Source: an uncultured Candidatus Melainabacteria bacterium
Lineage (GTDB): Bacteria > Cyanobacteriota > Vampirovibrionia > Gastranaerophilales > Gastranaerophilaceae
NCBI GenBank assembly: GCA_934754425.1
Contig: CAKVIN010000014.1
Location: forward strand, 1 to 64,000
Reading direction: 5' to 3'
DNA: 64,000 nt
Positions within the stretch are counted from its first letter, which is position 1. Every line of letters starts with the position of its first letter. The notes beneath the pieces are model-generated. The model did not search any database. It was not told the origin of the DNA and saw nothing but the letters and a program-made list of their open reading frames with translations. Shown here piece after piece: positions 27,798-36,350 of this stretch. The translations under genes and the position numbers were made by a program.

Positions 27798-29257
27798 GAT
27801 TAACGTACTTAGCATATTCATTCAGTTTAACTATAATGTATTTTAGCTTTGTGCTTTTACTTCCAATTTTGGTTGCTTTGTATTATCACGAGATAAATGC
27901 AATATTCCCATTCTTGATATCTGCAGCTACAGCTTTAATGATTTCTGTTACTTTAAAAAAACTTGTTTCTGGTGTTTCTCAAATAAAAAGCATTAATGAT
28001 ATTAAAAAATCAGAAGGTTTGTGCGTAGTATCTTTTTCTTGGATTTTTGCAGCAATTATAGCAGCTATGCCATATTTATTTTTTGGTTTCAGTCCTATTG
28101 ATGCTCTTTTTGAGGCAACATCGGGAATTACAACAACAGGTGCTACTATTTTAACAAATTTTGATTACCCTAATGCCCTATTCTTTTGGCGCTCTTTTAC
28201 GCAATGGTTAGGCGGAATGGGAATTATCGTCCTGTTTATTGCAATTCTACCACAGTTTGCAATAGCCGGTCGTCAAATGTTTTTTGCAGAAGCTCCTGGG
28301 CCTACAGAAGAAAAATTTACACCTAGAATCAAAAGCACGGCTGCTGCTTTATGGAAAGTTTATGCAGGACTTACAGTTTTTGAAATTATTTTATTAAAAT
28401 TAAATGGTATGAGCGGTTTTGGTTCAATTTGCGTTTCTCTTTCTTCAATATCTGGTGGGGGGCTATCACCTTACAGTCAAAGTATGGTTGGAGTATCTAT
28501 TCCACTTTTGTGGATAATCTCTTATTTTATGTTTTTTGCCGGTTCAAGTTTTAACTTGCAATATAAAGTTTGGACAAAATTTAATCCGTTATTATTATTC
28601 AAAAATGAAGAATTCAAAGTTTATTTTTCAGCAGTAATGTTAATTGCAATTCTTTTGAGCTTTTCATTATTTTTTAATATGAATTATAGTTTTACAAACA
28701 GTATTAGTCACGCATTTTTCCAAGTTACTTCAATGGTATCATCAACAGGCTTCTGCAGTGTTGATTATGCTAAATGGGATTATGTAAGCAAACTTCTTTT
28801 ATTTTCAATTATGCTATTCGGAAGCTGTGCAAGTTCTGCCGGTGGTGGATTAAAAGTTGCAAGATGGCTTTTAGTATTTAAAGTAATGAAAACAGAAATG
28901 TTGAAAATTTTACATCCAAAAGCTGTTTGTAATATCAAGGTAGGCAATTATTCCGTACCAAAAGAAGTTATTGATCAAACATTAATGTTTGTAGCATTTT
29001 ATTTTGTAGCAATCACTATTTCTGCATTTTTAATCGGAGCAATTGAACATAATACAACAATTGCAATTACAGGTACTGTGAGTTCTATCGGAAATATTGG
29101 TGCTGCATTTGGAAAACTATGCGCACTAGAATCATTTGCACCACTACATTGCGGGACAAAAATGATAATTATTTTTGATATGATGTTCGGTCGTCTGGAA
29201 TTAATTCCATTTTTAGTTTTGTTCCAAAAAGATTTCTGGACGATACGCTTGAAGTAA
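27794..29257 (+). CDS. trkH: Trk potassium transporter membrane subunit
   Basis: The pore subunit of the Trk/Ktr K+ uptake system. The 487-residue protein is mostly hydrophobic, with four M1-P-M2 repeats visible in part. Filter-like segments include ATSGITTTGATIL and VSSTGFCSVDYAKW, and SFTQWLGGMGIIVL is a conserved family block. It forms a two-gene operon with trkA. Confidence 0.94.
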   Translation: MRLTYLAYSFSLTIMYFSFVLLLPILVALYYHEINAIFPFLISAATALMISVTLKKLVSGVSQIKSINDIKKSEGLCVVSFSWIFAAIIAAMPYLFFGFSPIDALFEATSGITTTGATILTNFDYPNALFFWRSFTQWLGGMGIIVLFIAILPQFAIAGRQMFFAEAPGPTEEKFTPRIKSTAAALWKVYAGLTVFEIILLKLNGMSGFGSICVSLSSISGGGLSPYSQSMVGVSIPLLWIISYFMFFAGSSFNLQYKVWTKFNPLLLFKNEEFKVYFSAVMLIAILLSFSLFFNMNYSFTNSISHAFFQVTSMVSSTGFCSVDYAKWDYVSKLLLFSIMLFGSCASSAGGGLKVARWLLVFKVMKTEMLKILHPKAVCNIKVGNYSVPKEVIDQTLMFVAFYFVAITISAFLIGAIEHNTTIAITGTVSSIGNIGAAFGKLCALESFAPLHCGTKMIIIFDMMFGRLELIPFLVLFQKDFWTIRLK

Positions 29258-29269
29258 ATATGAGATATA

Positions 29270-29298
29270 TTGAAAAAATAAAAAAAATATTGTATAAT
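29270..29298 (+). promoter_or_regulatory. promoter of small RNA 1
   Basis: TTGAAA (29270-29275), exactly 17 bases, consensus TATAAT (29293-29298). Predicted start near 29305. No ORF follows; the terminator ends the transcript about 80 bases later. Confidence 0.75.
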
Positions 29299-29304
29299 AA
29301 AAGC

Positions 29305-29386
29305 ATAGAGTGGTAGTTACCTAAGCTACCAATAACTCTTAGAAAGTTGATTGATACCTATCTTAATGGATAGGTATCATTTTTTA
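29305..29386 (+). ncRNA. candidate small RNA 1 (about 80 nt), unassigned
   Basis: It lies between trkH and def. After a strong promoter, the region folds into a first hairpin (GGTAG 29312-29316 with CTACC 29326-29330, closed by AGAGT/ACTCT at 29307-29311 and 29335-29339). It ends in a perfect terminator: TGATACCTATC (29352-29362), six-base loop, GATAGGTATCA (29369-29379), T6. The predicted transcript of about 80 nt has no start codon with a ribosome site. It does not match a known riboswitch core that I recognise, and it ends about 110 bases before def, so it looks like an independent small RNA. Confidence 0.7.
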
Positions 29387-29493
29387 TTATGAAAATAATC
29401 AAAAAAATTAAAAATAATACAATTTTACAATAAACTTCAATTTTAGCCGTCATCATATTTTTATGTTAAAATCATCTTAAAGAGGTTAAAATT

Positions 29494-30105
29494 ATGTCAA
29501 TAAAAAAAGTTGTAAGATATGGAGAACCATCTTTAAGACAACCGTCAAAAGAGGTTCATAAAGTTTCTCAAAAAATTAAAAATTTAGTTGAAGATTTATT
29601 AGATACAATGTATGCACAAAATGGTGTTGGGCTTGCTGCACCACAGATTGGCGAAAATTACAGAGTATTTGTAATTGATGTTTCTACCGGAAATGAACCA
29701 CTTAATCCAATGGTTTTTATCAATCCAAAAATCATTAAAAAATCGGGTGCTGTAATAAGCCACGAGGGTTGTTTAAGTTTTCCTGAAGCTTTTACTGATG
29801 TAAGAAGATACGCAAATGTTATGATTAAGGCGCTTGATAGAAACGGTCGCTCTTTTGTTTTGGAAGCTAAAGACGGCACTCTTTTAGCTAGAGCAATTCA
29901 ACACGAATTTGACCACTTAGACGGTATATTATTCATTGACCACGTAATAAATCGTTTTGAAGCAGAAGAAGTTTTGAAAAAACACAATCTTCCAGACATT
30001 CAGGTTGATAAAATATTGGATGAACCGGAACTTGCTGCACAAATCGAAGTTCTTTTGAAAGAAAAAGTTGAAAACGAAAAATCTGAAAATATAGAAAAAG
30101 AATAA
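29494..30105 (+). CDS. def: peptide deformylase
   Basis: Removes the formyl group from nascent N-terminal Met. The 203-residue metalloenzyme keeps all three motifs: GVGLAAPQIG (near 47), EGCLSFPE (near 93, Cys ligand) and QHEFDHLDG (near 136, the HEFDH pair of metal ligands and the catalytic Glu). The C-terminus is extended and charged (KEKVENEKSENIEKE). AAAGAGG lies before the ATG. It shares the locus with fmt, whose product adds the formyl group. Confidence 0.96.
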   Translation: MSIKKVVRYGEPSLRQPSKEVHKVSQKIKNLVEDLLDTMYAQNGVGLAAPQIGENYRVFVIDVSTGNEPLNPMVFINPKIIKKSGAVISHEGCLSFPEAFTDVRRYANVMIKALDRNGRSFVLEAKDGTLLARAIQHEFDHLDGILFIDHVINRFEAEEVLKKHNLPDIQVDKILDEPELAAQIEVLLKEKVENEKSENIEKE

Positions 30106-30119
30106 AACAAGGAGAGGCT

Positions 30120-30380
30120 ATGAAGGTTTCTGCAATAAGTTTTCAAGGTGATTTGACAAAAGGAAGAAAAAAATTTGAAAAACTTCCGCTTATTGAGCAA
30201 ATAGCATTAAAATCTAAGGAAAATGCAAGACAGCAATTTAATCAAACACATTTTCCGCCAATTCCGGAACAAAAAGGTGATTTAGCGGATTATGTGCACC
30301 ATATTGTTATGATGGAAAATATTGTTAAAAATAAAGCGAATGAAATATTTAAAAATGTTAGAAATGCATTAAAGATATAA
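30120..30380 (+). CDS. small unknown protein between def and fmt
   Basis: An 86-residue protein, MKVSAISFQGD..., with AAGGAGAGG just before the ATG and only 14 bases after def. It is basic and helical (LIEQIALKSKENARQQF, then a second helix ENIVKNKANEIFKNV), with a proline-rich link (FPPIPEQ). No signal peptide. The ISFQG start recalls short N-terminal motifs of the other unknown proteins here. Probably real, because of its ribosome site and operon position; function unknown. Confidence 0.75.
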   Translation: MKVSAISFQGDLTKGRKKFEKLPLIEQIALKSKENARQQFNQTHFPPIPEQKGDLADYVHHIVMMENIVKNKANEIFKNVRNALKI

Positions 30381-30400
30381 TTTTAAATTTACAAATGTAG

Positions 30401-30417
30401 GTCAGGCATTGTCTGAC
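30401..30417. repeat. GTCAGGCATTGTCTGAC hairpin
   Basis: A short inverted repeat (GTCAG ... CTGAC) preceded by TGTAG, in the 68-base gap before fmt. It resembles the small GTAGG-headed hairpin repeats scattered in many genomes; only one copy is in this window. Confidence 0.45.
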
Positions 30418-30448
30418 AAAAGTTTTAATGTCACTTATAAGGAATTTT

Positions 30449-31366
30449 ATGATAAACATAGTATTTTTTGGAACTCCAGATATCGGATTAAAATCATTAG
30501 AGCATTTTTATAATTCAGATAAATTCAATGTTCAAGCAGTTGTAACACAACCCGACAAACCATCAGGTCGTGGACATAAATTAACACCGAGCCCGATTAA
30601 ACAATTTGCAGTAAAACATAATATTCCTGTATTTCAGCCAAAATCAATCAGAAAAGAACCTGAAATTATTGATGCATTAAAAAATCTTGCTCCGGATTTT
30701 TTTGTTACGTTTGCATTTGGACAAATTCTTTCACAAGAAGTTCTTGATATTCCAAAATATGAAACAATCAACCTTCATGTTTCATTATTACCCAAATATA
30801 GAGGAGCAAATCCAATCCAAAGAGCGATAATTAATGGCGACAAAGAAACCGGAATTTGTACTATGATTACGGAATTAGGGCTTGATTGTGGTGATATTTG
30901 CATGAAATACCCGATAGAAATCACTCCTAACATGAACTGTATAGAGTTATTTGAACTTTGTGCATCTAATTCTCCGGAACTTCTGGAAAAAACTTTAATT
31001 GGAATCAAAGAAGGAACGCTTAAGCCGATTCCACAATGTGAAGACGGAGTTTGCTTTGCAGACAAATTACAAAAAGAAGAGTGCAAAATAGACTGGACAA
31101 AATCAGCAGAAGAAATTCATAATCTGGTTCGTGGAGTTTACAAATGCCCTGGAGCATTCTTTGAATACAATAATAAAATTATTAAAGTAATGGAAACTGA
31201 ACCTTTAAATGAAAACCTTGATGGTGAAATTGGTTCTTTCGTAAGATTTTCTAAACTTGGTATTGATGTAAAAACCGGAAACGGACTATTACGCTTGATT
31301 AAAATCAAACCGGAAGGTAAAAGCGAAATGTTCGCAAAAGATTGGGCAAATGGCTTAAAGAAATAA
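30449..31366 (+). CDS. fmt: methionyl-tRNA formyltransferase
   Basis: Formylates initiator Met-tRNA using 10-formyl-THF. The 305-residue protein starts MINIVFFGTPDIGLKSLEHF at the ATG at 30449, with AAGGA upstream; a frame from 30428 adds seven residues. The catalytic block NLHVSLLPKYRGANPIQRAIINGD (Asn-His region) and the later GLDCGDI are typical. The C-terminal tRNA-binding domain runs from about residue 205. Def and Fmt act at opposite ends of the formylation cycle and are neighbours here, as in many bacteria. Confidence 0.95.
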   Translation: MINIVFFGTPDIGLKSLEHFYNSDKFNVQAVVTQPDKPSGRGHKLTPSPIKQFAVKHNIPVFQPKSIRKEPEIIDALKNLAPDFFVTFAFGQILSQEVLDIPKYETINLHVSLLPKYRGANPIQRAIINGDKETGICTMITELGLDCGDICMKYPIEITPNMNCIELFELCASNSPELLEKTLIGIKEGTLKPIPQCEDGVCFADKLQKEECKIDWTKSAEEIHNLVRGVYKCPGAFFEYNNKIIKVMETEPLNENLDGEIGSFVRFSKLGIDVKTGNGLLRLIKIKPEGKSEMFAKDWANGLKK

Positions 31367-31404
31367 AAATATACACATTACTTGATATATTTATTTTTTA
31401 CCCC

Positions 31405-31433
31405 TTGCAAGTTCTGTAAATTTTTTGTAATAT
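31405..31433 (+). promoter_or_regulatory. promoter of clpC
   Basis: TTGCAA (31405-31410), 17-base spacer, TAATAT (31428-31433). No CtsR-type tandem heptad operator is seen near it. AGAAGAGGA precedes the ATG at 31475. Confidence 0.7.
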
Positions 31434-31474
31434 ATTGTTAGATAAATATATTTATAAGAAGAGGAATTTATTAA

Positions 31475-33964
31475 ATGTTCGAACGTTTTACAGAAAAGGC
31501 GATTAAGGTTATTATGCTGGCTCAAGAAGAAGCCAGAAGACTTGGTCATAACTTTGTCGGCACTGAGCAAGTTTTACTTGGTCTAATCGGAGAAGGTACC
31601 GGTATTGCGGCAAAGACATTAAAATCAATGGGAGTAACTCTTAAAGATGCCCGAGTTGAAGTAGAAAAAATTATCGGTAGAGGTTCCGGTTTTGTTGCTG
31701 TAGAAATCCCTTTTACCCCTAGAGCTAAAAGAGTTTTAGAATTATCTTGGGATGAAGCAAGACAACTTGGACATAATTATATCGGAACAGAACACTTACT
31801 TTTAGGCTTAATAAGAGAAGGCGAAGGTGTTGCTGCAAGAGTTTTAGAAAACCTTGGGGTTGACTTAAACAAAGTAAGAAGTAATGTTGTTAAAATGTTA
31901 GGCGACTCTAAACCTCAAACTGCAGGTGCGGGAGTCGGCTCATCATCTTCCAGTTCTCAAGCTAACAAAGTAAAAACACCTAGTTTGGATGAATTTGGTA
32001 CTGATTTAACACAAGCTGCTTCTGAACAAAGATTGGACCCTGTTGTAGGCAGAGAAAAAGAAATTGAACGTGTTATACAGATTCTTGCAAGAAGAACCAA
32101 AAACAATCCGGTTTTATTAGGTGAACCTGGGGTTGGTAAGACTGCTGTTGCAGAAGGACTTGCTATTAGAATTGTTAACGGTGAAGTTCCAGATATTTTG
32201 GAAAACAAAAAAATTATCCAACTTGATATGGGACTTTTGATTGCAGGTACTAAATACCGTGGTGAATTTGAAGAACGTCTTAAGAAAATTATGGACGAAA
32301 TTCGCCAAGCAGGAAACGTAATTCTTGTTATTGATGAAATGCACACTTTGATTGGTGCCGGTGCGGCAGAAGGTGCAATTGATGCGGCTAACATCTTAAA
32401 ACCTGCTTTATCAAGAGGAGAAATCCAAGTAATTGGTGCAACAACTTCTGATGAATACAGAAAATATATCGAAAAAGATTCTGCTTTAGAAAGAAGATTC
32501 CAACCTGTAATAATAGAAGAGCCTTCAATTGATGAAACAATTGAGATTATTAGAGGTTTGAAGTCAAAGTATGAAGAACATCACAATTTGAATATTTCTG
32601 ATGAAGCAATTGTTGCAGCTACAAAATTATCAAGCAAATACATTAATGACAGATTTTTGCCGGATAAAGCAATTGACGTAATTGATGAAGCTAGTTCAAA
32701 AGTTCGTTTGAAGGTTAGCACTCTTTCTCCTGAAGGAAAAGAACTTGATAAGGAATTAAGAGAAATTATCAAGGAAAAAGAAGATGCTATCAGAAATCAA
32801 GAATTTGAAAGAGCATCTGCTTTACGTGATGATGAAGCTAACATGAAGGATAGAATTCGTGAAGTTTCTGAAGAATGGCGCAGACAAAATGATGCAAACA
32901 AACCAACTGTAACAGAAGAAGATGTTGCAGAAGTTATTGCGACAATGACAGGTGTTCCTGTAACTAAACTTACAGAAGGTGAGTCTGAAAGATTGTTGAA
33001 ATTGGAAGACACTCTTCATGCTAGAGTTATCGGTCAAAGTGATGCCGTAACAGCTATTGCTAAAGCAATCAGACGTGCTAGAGTTGGTTTAAAATCACCA
33101 AACAGACCAATTGGTAGTTTTATTTTCTCAGGTCCTACCGGTGTTGGTAAAACTGAATTAGCAAAGGCTTTAGCTGAAGCAATATTCGGAAGTGAAGATA
33201 ATATGATAAGAGTAGATATGTCAGAATTTATGGAAAAACATTCTACTGCAAAACTTATCGGTTCTCCTCCAGGGTATGTTGGATATGATGATGGTGGACA
33301 CTTATCAGAATTAGTAAGAAAGAAACCTTATTCAGTTATTCTTTTTGACGAAATTGAAAAAGCTCACCCTGACGTATTCAATATCATGTTACAAATCCTT
33401 GATGACGGACGTTTAACCGATGCTAAGGGTAAACATATTAACTTCAAAAATACAGTTATTATCATGACTTCAAACGTCGGGGCTAGTATGATTTCTACTC
33501 AAGGTAAACTTGGTTTCTCAGCTGCAGAAGATGCTAAAAAGGATAAATACGAAAAACTTAAAGAAACAGTTAATGAAGAACTTAAAAAAGCATTCAGACC
33601 TGAGTTCTTGAACCGTATTGATGATATTATCGTATTCTCACATTTGAGCAAAGAAGAAATCAGACAAATTGTTGATTTAATGATGAAAGATTTGTTCAAA
33701 CGCTTAGCTGAACGTGATTTATCAATCGAAGTTACTGATGAAGTTAAAGATTATCTTGCAAAAGACGGTTATAATGAAGCTTATGGTGCAAGACCTTTGA
33801 GAAGATTGATTCAAAAGAAAATTGAAGATCAACTTGCAGAAGAAATCTTGACTAATGCTTATCAACCTGGAGATACAATTCTTCTTAAGTTAGTCGATGA
33901 CAAGATTGTATTTGAAAGGAAAGAAGGCGCAAAAGCAGAAGAAACTGTTACACAAGAAGGTTAA
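31475..33964 (+). CDS. clpC: ClpC-type AAA+ unfoldase
   Basis: A Hsp100 unfoldase that feeds proteins to ClpP. The 829-residue protein has two N-domain repeats ([18 protein letters not shown] near 21 and [18 protein letters not shown] near 96), AAA-1 with GEPGVGKT near 215, a UVR motif ([19 protein letters not shown], about 430-450), AAA-2 with GPTGVGKT near 551, and a KLGFS loop near 675 equivalent to the ClpP-binding loop. This is the plain ClpC form found in cyanobacteria and Firmicutes. clpP is not in the window. Confidence 0.97.
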   Translation: MFERFTEKAIKVIMLAQEEARRLGHNFVGTEQVLLGLIGEGTGIAAKTLKSMGVTLKDARVEVEKIIGRGSGFVAVEIPFTPRAKRVLELSWDEARQLGHNYIGTEHLLLGLIREGEGVAARVLENLGVDLNKVRSNVVKMLGDSKPQTAGAGVGSSSSSSQANKVKTPSLDEFGTDLTQAASEQRLDPVVGREKEIERVIQILARRTKNNPVLLGEPGVGKTAVAEGLAIRIVNGEVPDILENKKIIQLDMGLLIAGTKYRGEFEERLKKIMDEIRQAGNVILVIDEMHTLIGAGAAEGAIDAANILKPALSRGEIQVIGATTSDEYRKYIEKDSALERRFQPVIIEEPSIDETIEIIRGLKSKYEEHHNLNISDEAIVAATKLSSKYINDRFLPDKAIDVIDEASSKVRLKVSTLSPEGKELDKELREIIKEKEDAIRNQEFERASALRDDEANMKDRIREVSEEWRRQNDANKPTVTEEDVAEVIATMTGVPVTKLTEGESERLLKLEDTLHARVIGQSDAVTAIAKAIRRARVGLKSPNRPIGSFIFSGPTGVGKTELAKALAEAIFGSEDNMIRVDMSEFMEKHSTAKLIGSPPGYVGYDDGGHLSELVRKKPYSVILFDEIEKAHPDVFNIMLQILDDGRLTDAKGKHINFKNTVIIMTSNVGASMISTQGKLGFSAAEDAKKDKYEKLKETVNEELKKAFRPEFLNRIDDIIVFSHLSKEEIRQIVDLMMKDLFKRLAERDLSIEVTDEVKDYLAKDGYNEAYGARPLRRLIQKKIEDQLAEEILTNAYQPGDTILLKLVDDKIVFERKEGAKAEETVTQEG

Positions 33965-33986
33965 GATTAAAAATAAAATATAAAAA

Positions 33987-34018
33987 ACGAGAAGCTACCA
34001 ATAGCTTCTCGTTTTTTT
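33987..34018. terminator. terminator after clpC
   Basis: A perfect 10-base stem ACGAGAAGCT/AGCTTCTCGT (33987-33996, 34003-34012), then T7. It also lies just beyond the 3' end of the minus-strand DUF378 gene. Confidence 0.92.
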
Positions 34019-34033
34019 GTCAAATATTCAGGC

Positions 34034-34267
34034 TTATATTCTACAACTACCATATTCACAAGATTCTGATACTCGTCTATCACAGTTATACATAAACATA
34101 GCTGAAATAATAGCACTGACACCAACAAGACTGTATACAAATCTTGCCAACAACGTCATATCACCGAGTACGAAATTAACCAAATTGAAACCAAACAAAC
34201 CTACAAGTCCCCAGTTTAAAGCACCAATTAATGTTAAAACATACGCAGCATACTTAATGATTTTCAT
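34034..34267 (-). CDS. DUF378 family membrane protein
   Basis: A 77-residue protein with two membrane helices. The conserved block LTLIGALNWGLVGLFGFNLVNFVLG is followed by LARFVYSLVGVSAIISA, the DUF378 signature. Function is unknown in the family. AAGGAGG lies upstream of the ATG. The short Cys-containing tail (YNCDRRVSESCEYGSCRI) is unusual for the family. Confidence 0.88.
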   Translation of the reverse strand: MKIIKYAAYVLTLIGALNWGLVGLFGFNLVNFVLGDMTLLARFVYSLVGVSAIISAMFMYNCDRRVSESCEYGSCRI

Positions 34268-34451
34268 ATATTTACCTCCTTTTCATACATATTCATTATG
34301 GAATATTTTTTCTATAATAAATTGACCAAAAGAACTAAGAAAAACAGAGGATTTTAATAAAATTTATTCTAGTCATTTTATATTTTTCAAATTATTTTAA
34401 TTCATTTTTGACATTATTTTTTTTTCATGGGAAAATCATAATTGAAAATTT

Positions 34452-34527
34452 GGGCGATTGGCGCAGTTGGTAGCGCACTTGAACGACATTCAAGGGGTCA
34501 CAAGTTCGAGCCTTGTATCGCCCACCA
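34452..34527 (+). tRNA. tRNA-Val(GAC), with C33 in place of U33
   Basis: A 76-base cloverleaf including an encoded CCA. Acceptor stem GGGCGAT/ATCGCCC, D stem GCGC/GCGC with loop AGTTGGTA, anticodon stem CTTGA/TCAAG, loop ACGACAT, T stem ACAAG/CTTGT with loop TTCGAGC. All stems pair fully. The centre of the loop reads GAC (Val), and A35, C36 and A73 fit valine identity. Position 33, almost always U, is C. No frame shift of the loop restores U33. Confidence 0.85.
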
Positions 34528-34626
34528 TTTTGTCAACCACTTTTTAACTATAAAATTTGGTTTATCCCATCTATTAAAGTTAAAAATTGTTTTGTAACTT
34601 AGTCGAAAATATTTAAGTAGGTAGAT

Positions 34627-36243
34627 ATGCGAATCACATCAATAAGAAACAACTATAACAACACTTTTAATGCTAGAAATATAAATAAAAATTTAATTAA
34701 CAAAAATAATAACAAAAAATTATTACAATCTACAGAATCAGAATATGGAATTGTAAAAGAAATGAATGCCATAAGTAGAAATTGTTTTGCTACAAGCGGC
34801 ATCATGGCATCCACATTAGCTTTACAATTATTAGACGTAATTCCAACAATTGCTACATTAATAGTAACTTCAGCATCAGGAATCGGACTTTTAGCAGCTT
34901 CATTGTTTGCTCTTAAATCAAAAGATTCTAACAAAAAACAAGAAGATAATAATAATGAAAAATTATCTTTACCTCTAAACTCTGTACCAAATAAATATAA
35001 ATTGGATTTAATGCTTTTAGATAATAACGAAGTATTAGAAAGCGAAAATTCTTCTTTAATAAAATATGCGGTTTTAACCGGAAAATTAAATGATGACTTA
35101 ACAAAATATTTTCGTTTTGTTACTGATAAATTAGATAAAGTAGATAAAGAAATAGTTGTTAATTACTTTACAAAAATGCAATTGGAAGAAGACGAAAATA
35201 GACAAATACCAATGCATAAGTATGATATTGATCAAATGGAAAAAGTTTTAAGAAACTTACAGGATTGTCCGGAAGCAATTGCTGAAATAATGATGTCAAA
35301 AGATATAAATGGCGAAATTCCTATTCATAAATTTATAAATGATGATTTTTCAAAAGATAATTTAGAAAATTTTAGTAAAATATTCAGCGCTTTAGATACA
35401 AGACAACAACTAAATTATAGAACATTGATTTCGGTTTTTAATACTAAAAATAAAGATGGAATTTCAGCAAACGATTGGTTAGAAAAACATATGGAAAAAT
35501 CAATAAAGCAATACGATTTTAATCCACGTTCCTATACTATGTTAAGCCTACAACAGTTTAACAAAAACATATATAAAAATAGTGAAGGTCACTTTCAACC
35601 AATTATGTCTACAGCAGAATTAAAACACAGAGATTATATTCTTAATAAAATAAATGAACAAAAAGAAATTGACTACCATAATATAATGAGCATCCTTGAT
35701 GATAGTGAAGTTCAAAAAACAAAAGGACTTGATTTGAATTATAGTGACAATTATGCTGCAGAGATCATCAATTTTCTCGCTAATTCTGCGACCAATGATG
35801 AAAGAAAAGACATCATCGCAAAATTAAAAGAATTAAATAAAATTGATTATGACAAAATAGATTCTAACGAAACATCTGCATTAGAAACAATAATGAACAG
35901 TGAAGATAATGAACTATTAGATTTAGTAAAAAACAACACTTTCAAATATAGAATAGAACTTGATTACACATATGAAAATATTAGTAATTCTGATTTCAAA
36001 AATAAGATTAAAAACTTAAATTACGATTTTGTAGAACTTAAAGATGCAATAAAAACAGGTTCTTACCAAAAATTAATTAATTCTATAAATCATATCAAAT
36101 CACCTTTATTTGACAAAAACAAACAAACTGAAAATATGAAAGTTCCTCGCCAGATTTTTCTTGATAGAGATTTTGTCAACTTATATAATCAATGTTGGGA
36201 ACAATTTGCACCAAAACCAATCAACTTTTATAACAACCTTTAA
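34627..36243 (+). CDS. unknown protein with an N-terminal hydrophobic hairpin
   Basis: A 538-residue protein, MRITSIRNNYNNTFNARNIN..., Asn-rich at the start, then two hydrophobic stretches (about 60-100: GIMASTLALQLLDVIPTIATLIV and GIGLLAASLFAL, split by TSAS). These could form a membrane hairpin or insert into a target membrane. From about 120 the protein is charged, with loosely repeated units (D-L-x4, IPMHKYD and IPIHKFI) that suggest degenerate helical repeats. No Sec-type signal. The layout is reminiscent of exported effector or inclusion-type proteins, but no family is recognised. Confidence 0.75.
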   Translation: MRITSIRNNYNNTFNARNINKNLINKNNNKKLLQSTESEYGIVKEMNAISRNCFATSGIMASTLALQLLDVIPTIATLIVTSASGIGLLAASLFALKSKDSNKKQEDNNNEKLSLPLNSVPNKYKLDLMLLDNNEVLESENSSLIKYAVLTGKLNDDLTKYFRFVTDKLDKVDKEIVVNYFTKMQLEEDENRQIPMHKYDIDQMEKVLRNLQDCPEAIAEIMMSKDINGEIPIHKFINDDFSKDNLENFSKIFSALDTRQQLNYRTLISVFNTKNKDGISANDWLEKHMEKSIKQYDFNPRSYTMLSLQQFNKNIYKNSEGHFQPIMSTAELKHRDYILNKINEQKEIDYHNIMSILDDSEVQKTKGLDLNYSDNYAAEIINFLANSATNDERKDIIAKLKELNKIDYDKIDSNETSALETIMNSEDNELLDLVKNNTFKYRIELDYTYENISNSDFKNKIKNLNYDFVELKDAIKTGSYQKLINSINHIKSPLFDKNKQTENMKVPRQIFLDRDFVNLYNQCWEQFAPKPINFYNNL

Positions 36244-36294
36244 AAATTAATTAAATTTTTTTATAACAAAAGGTTCTGATTAATATTATCATAT

Positions 36295-36335
36295 AAAAAA
36301 CAATCGGAACTATAATTAGTATCCGATTGTTTTTT
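36295..36335. terminator. bidirectional terminator
   Basis: A perfect 14-base stem AAAAAACAATCGGA (36295-36308) with TCCGATTGTTTTTT (36322-36335), between the convergent unknown gene and leuS. Confidence 0.92.
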
Positions 36336-36350
36336 ACAAATTATTATCGT

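Noticed and set aside
29305..29386. Small RNA 1 considered as a riboswitch or leader of def
   Set aside because: It ends in a strong terminator about 110 bases before def and shows no known aptamer core.
31957..32394. 145-residue open frame antisense to clpC
   Set aside because: Shadow of the highly conserved ClpC frame; composition is that of reversed coding sequence.
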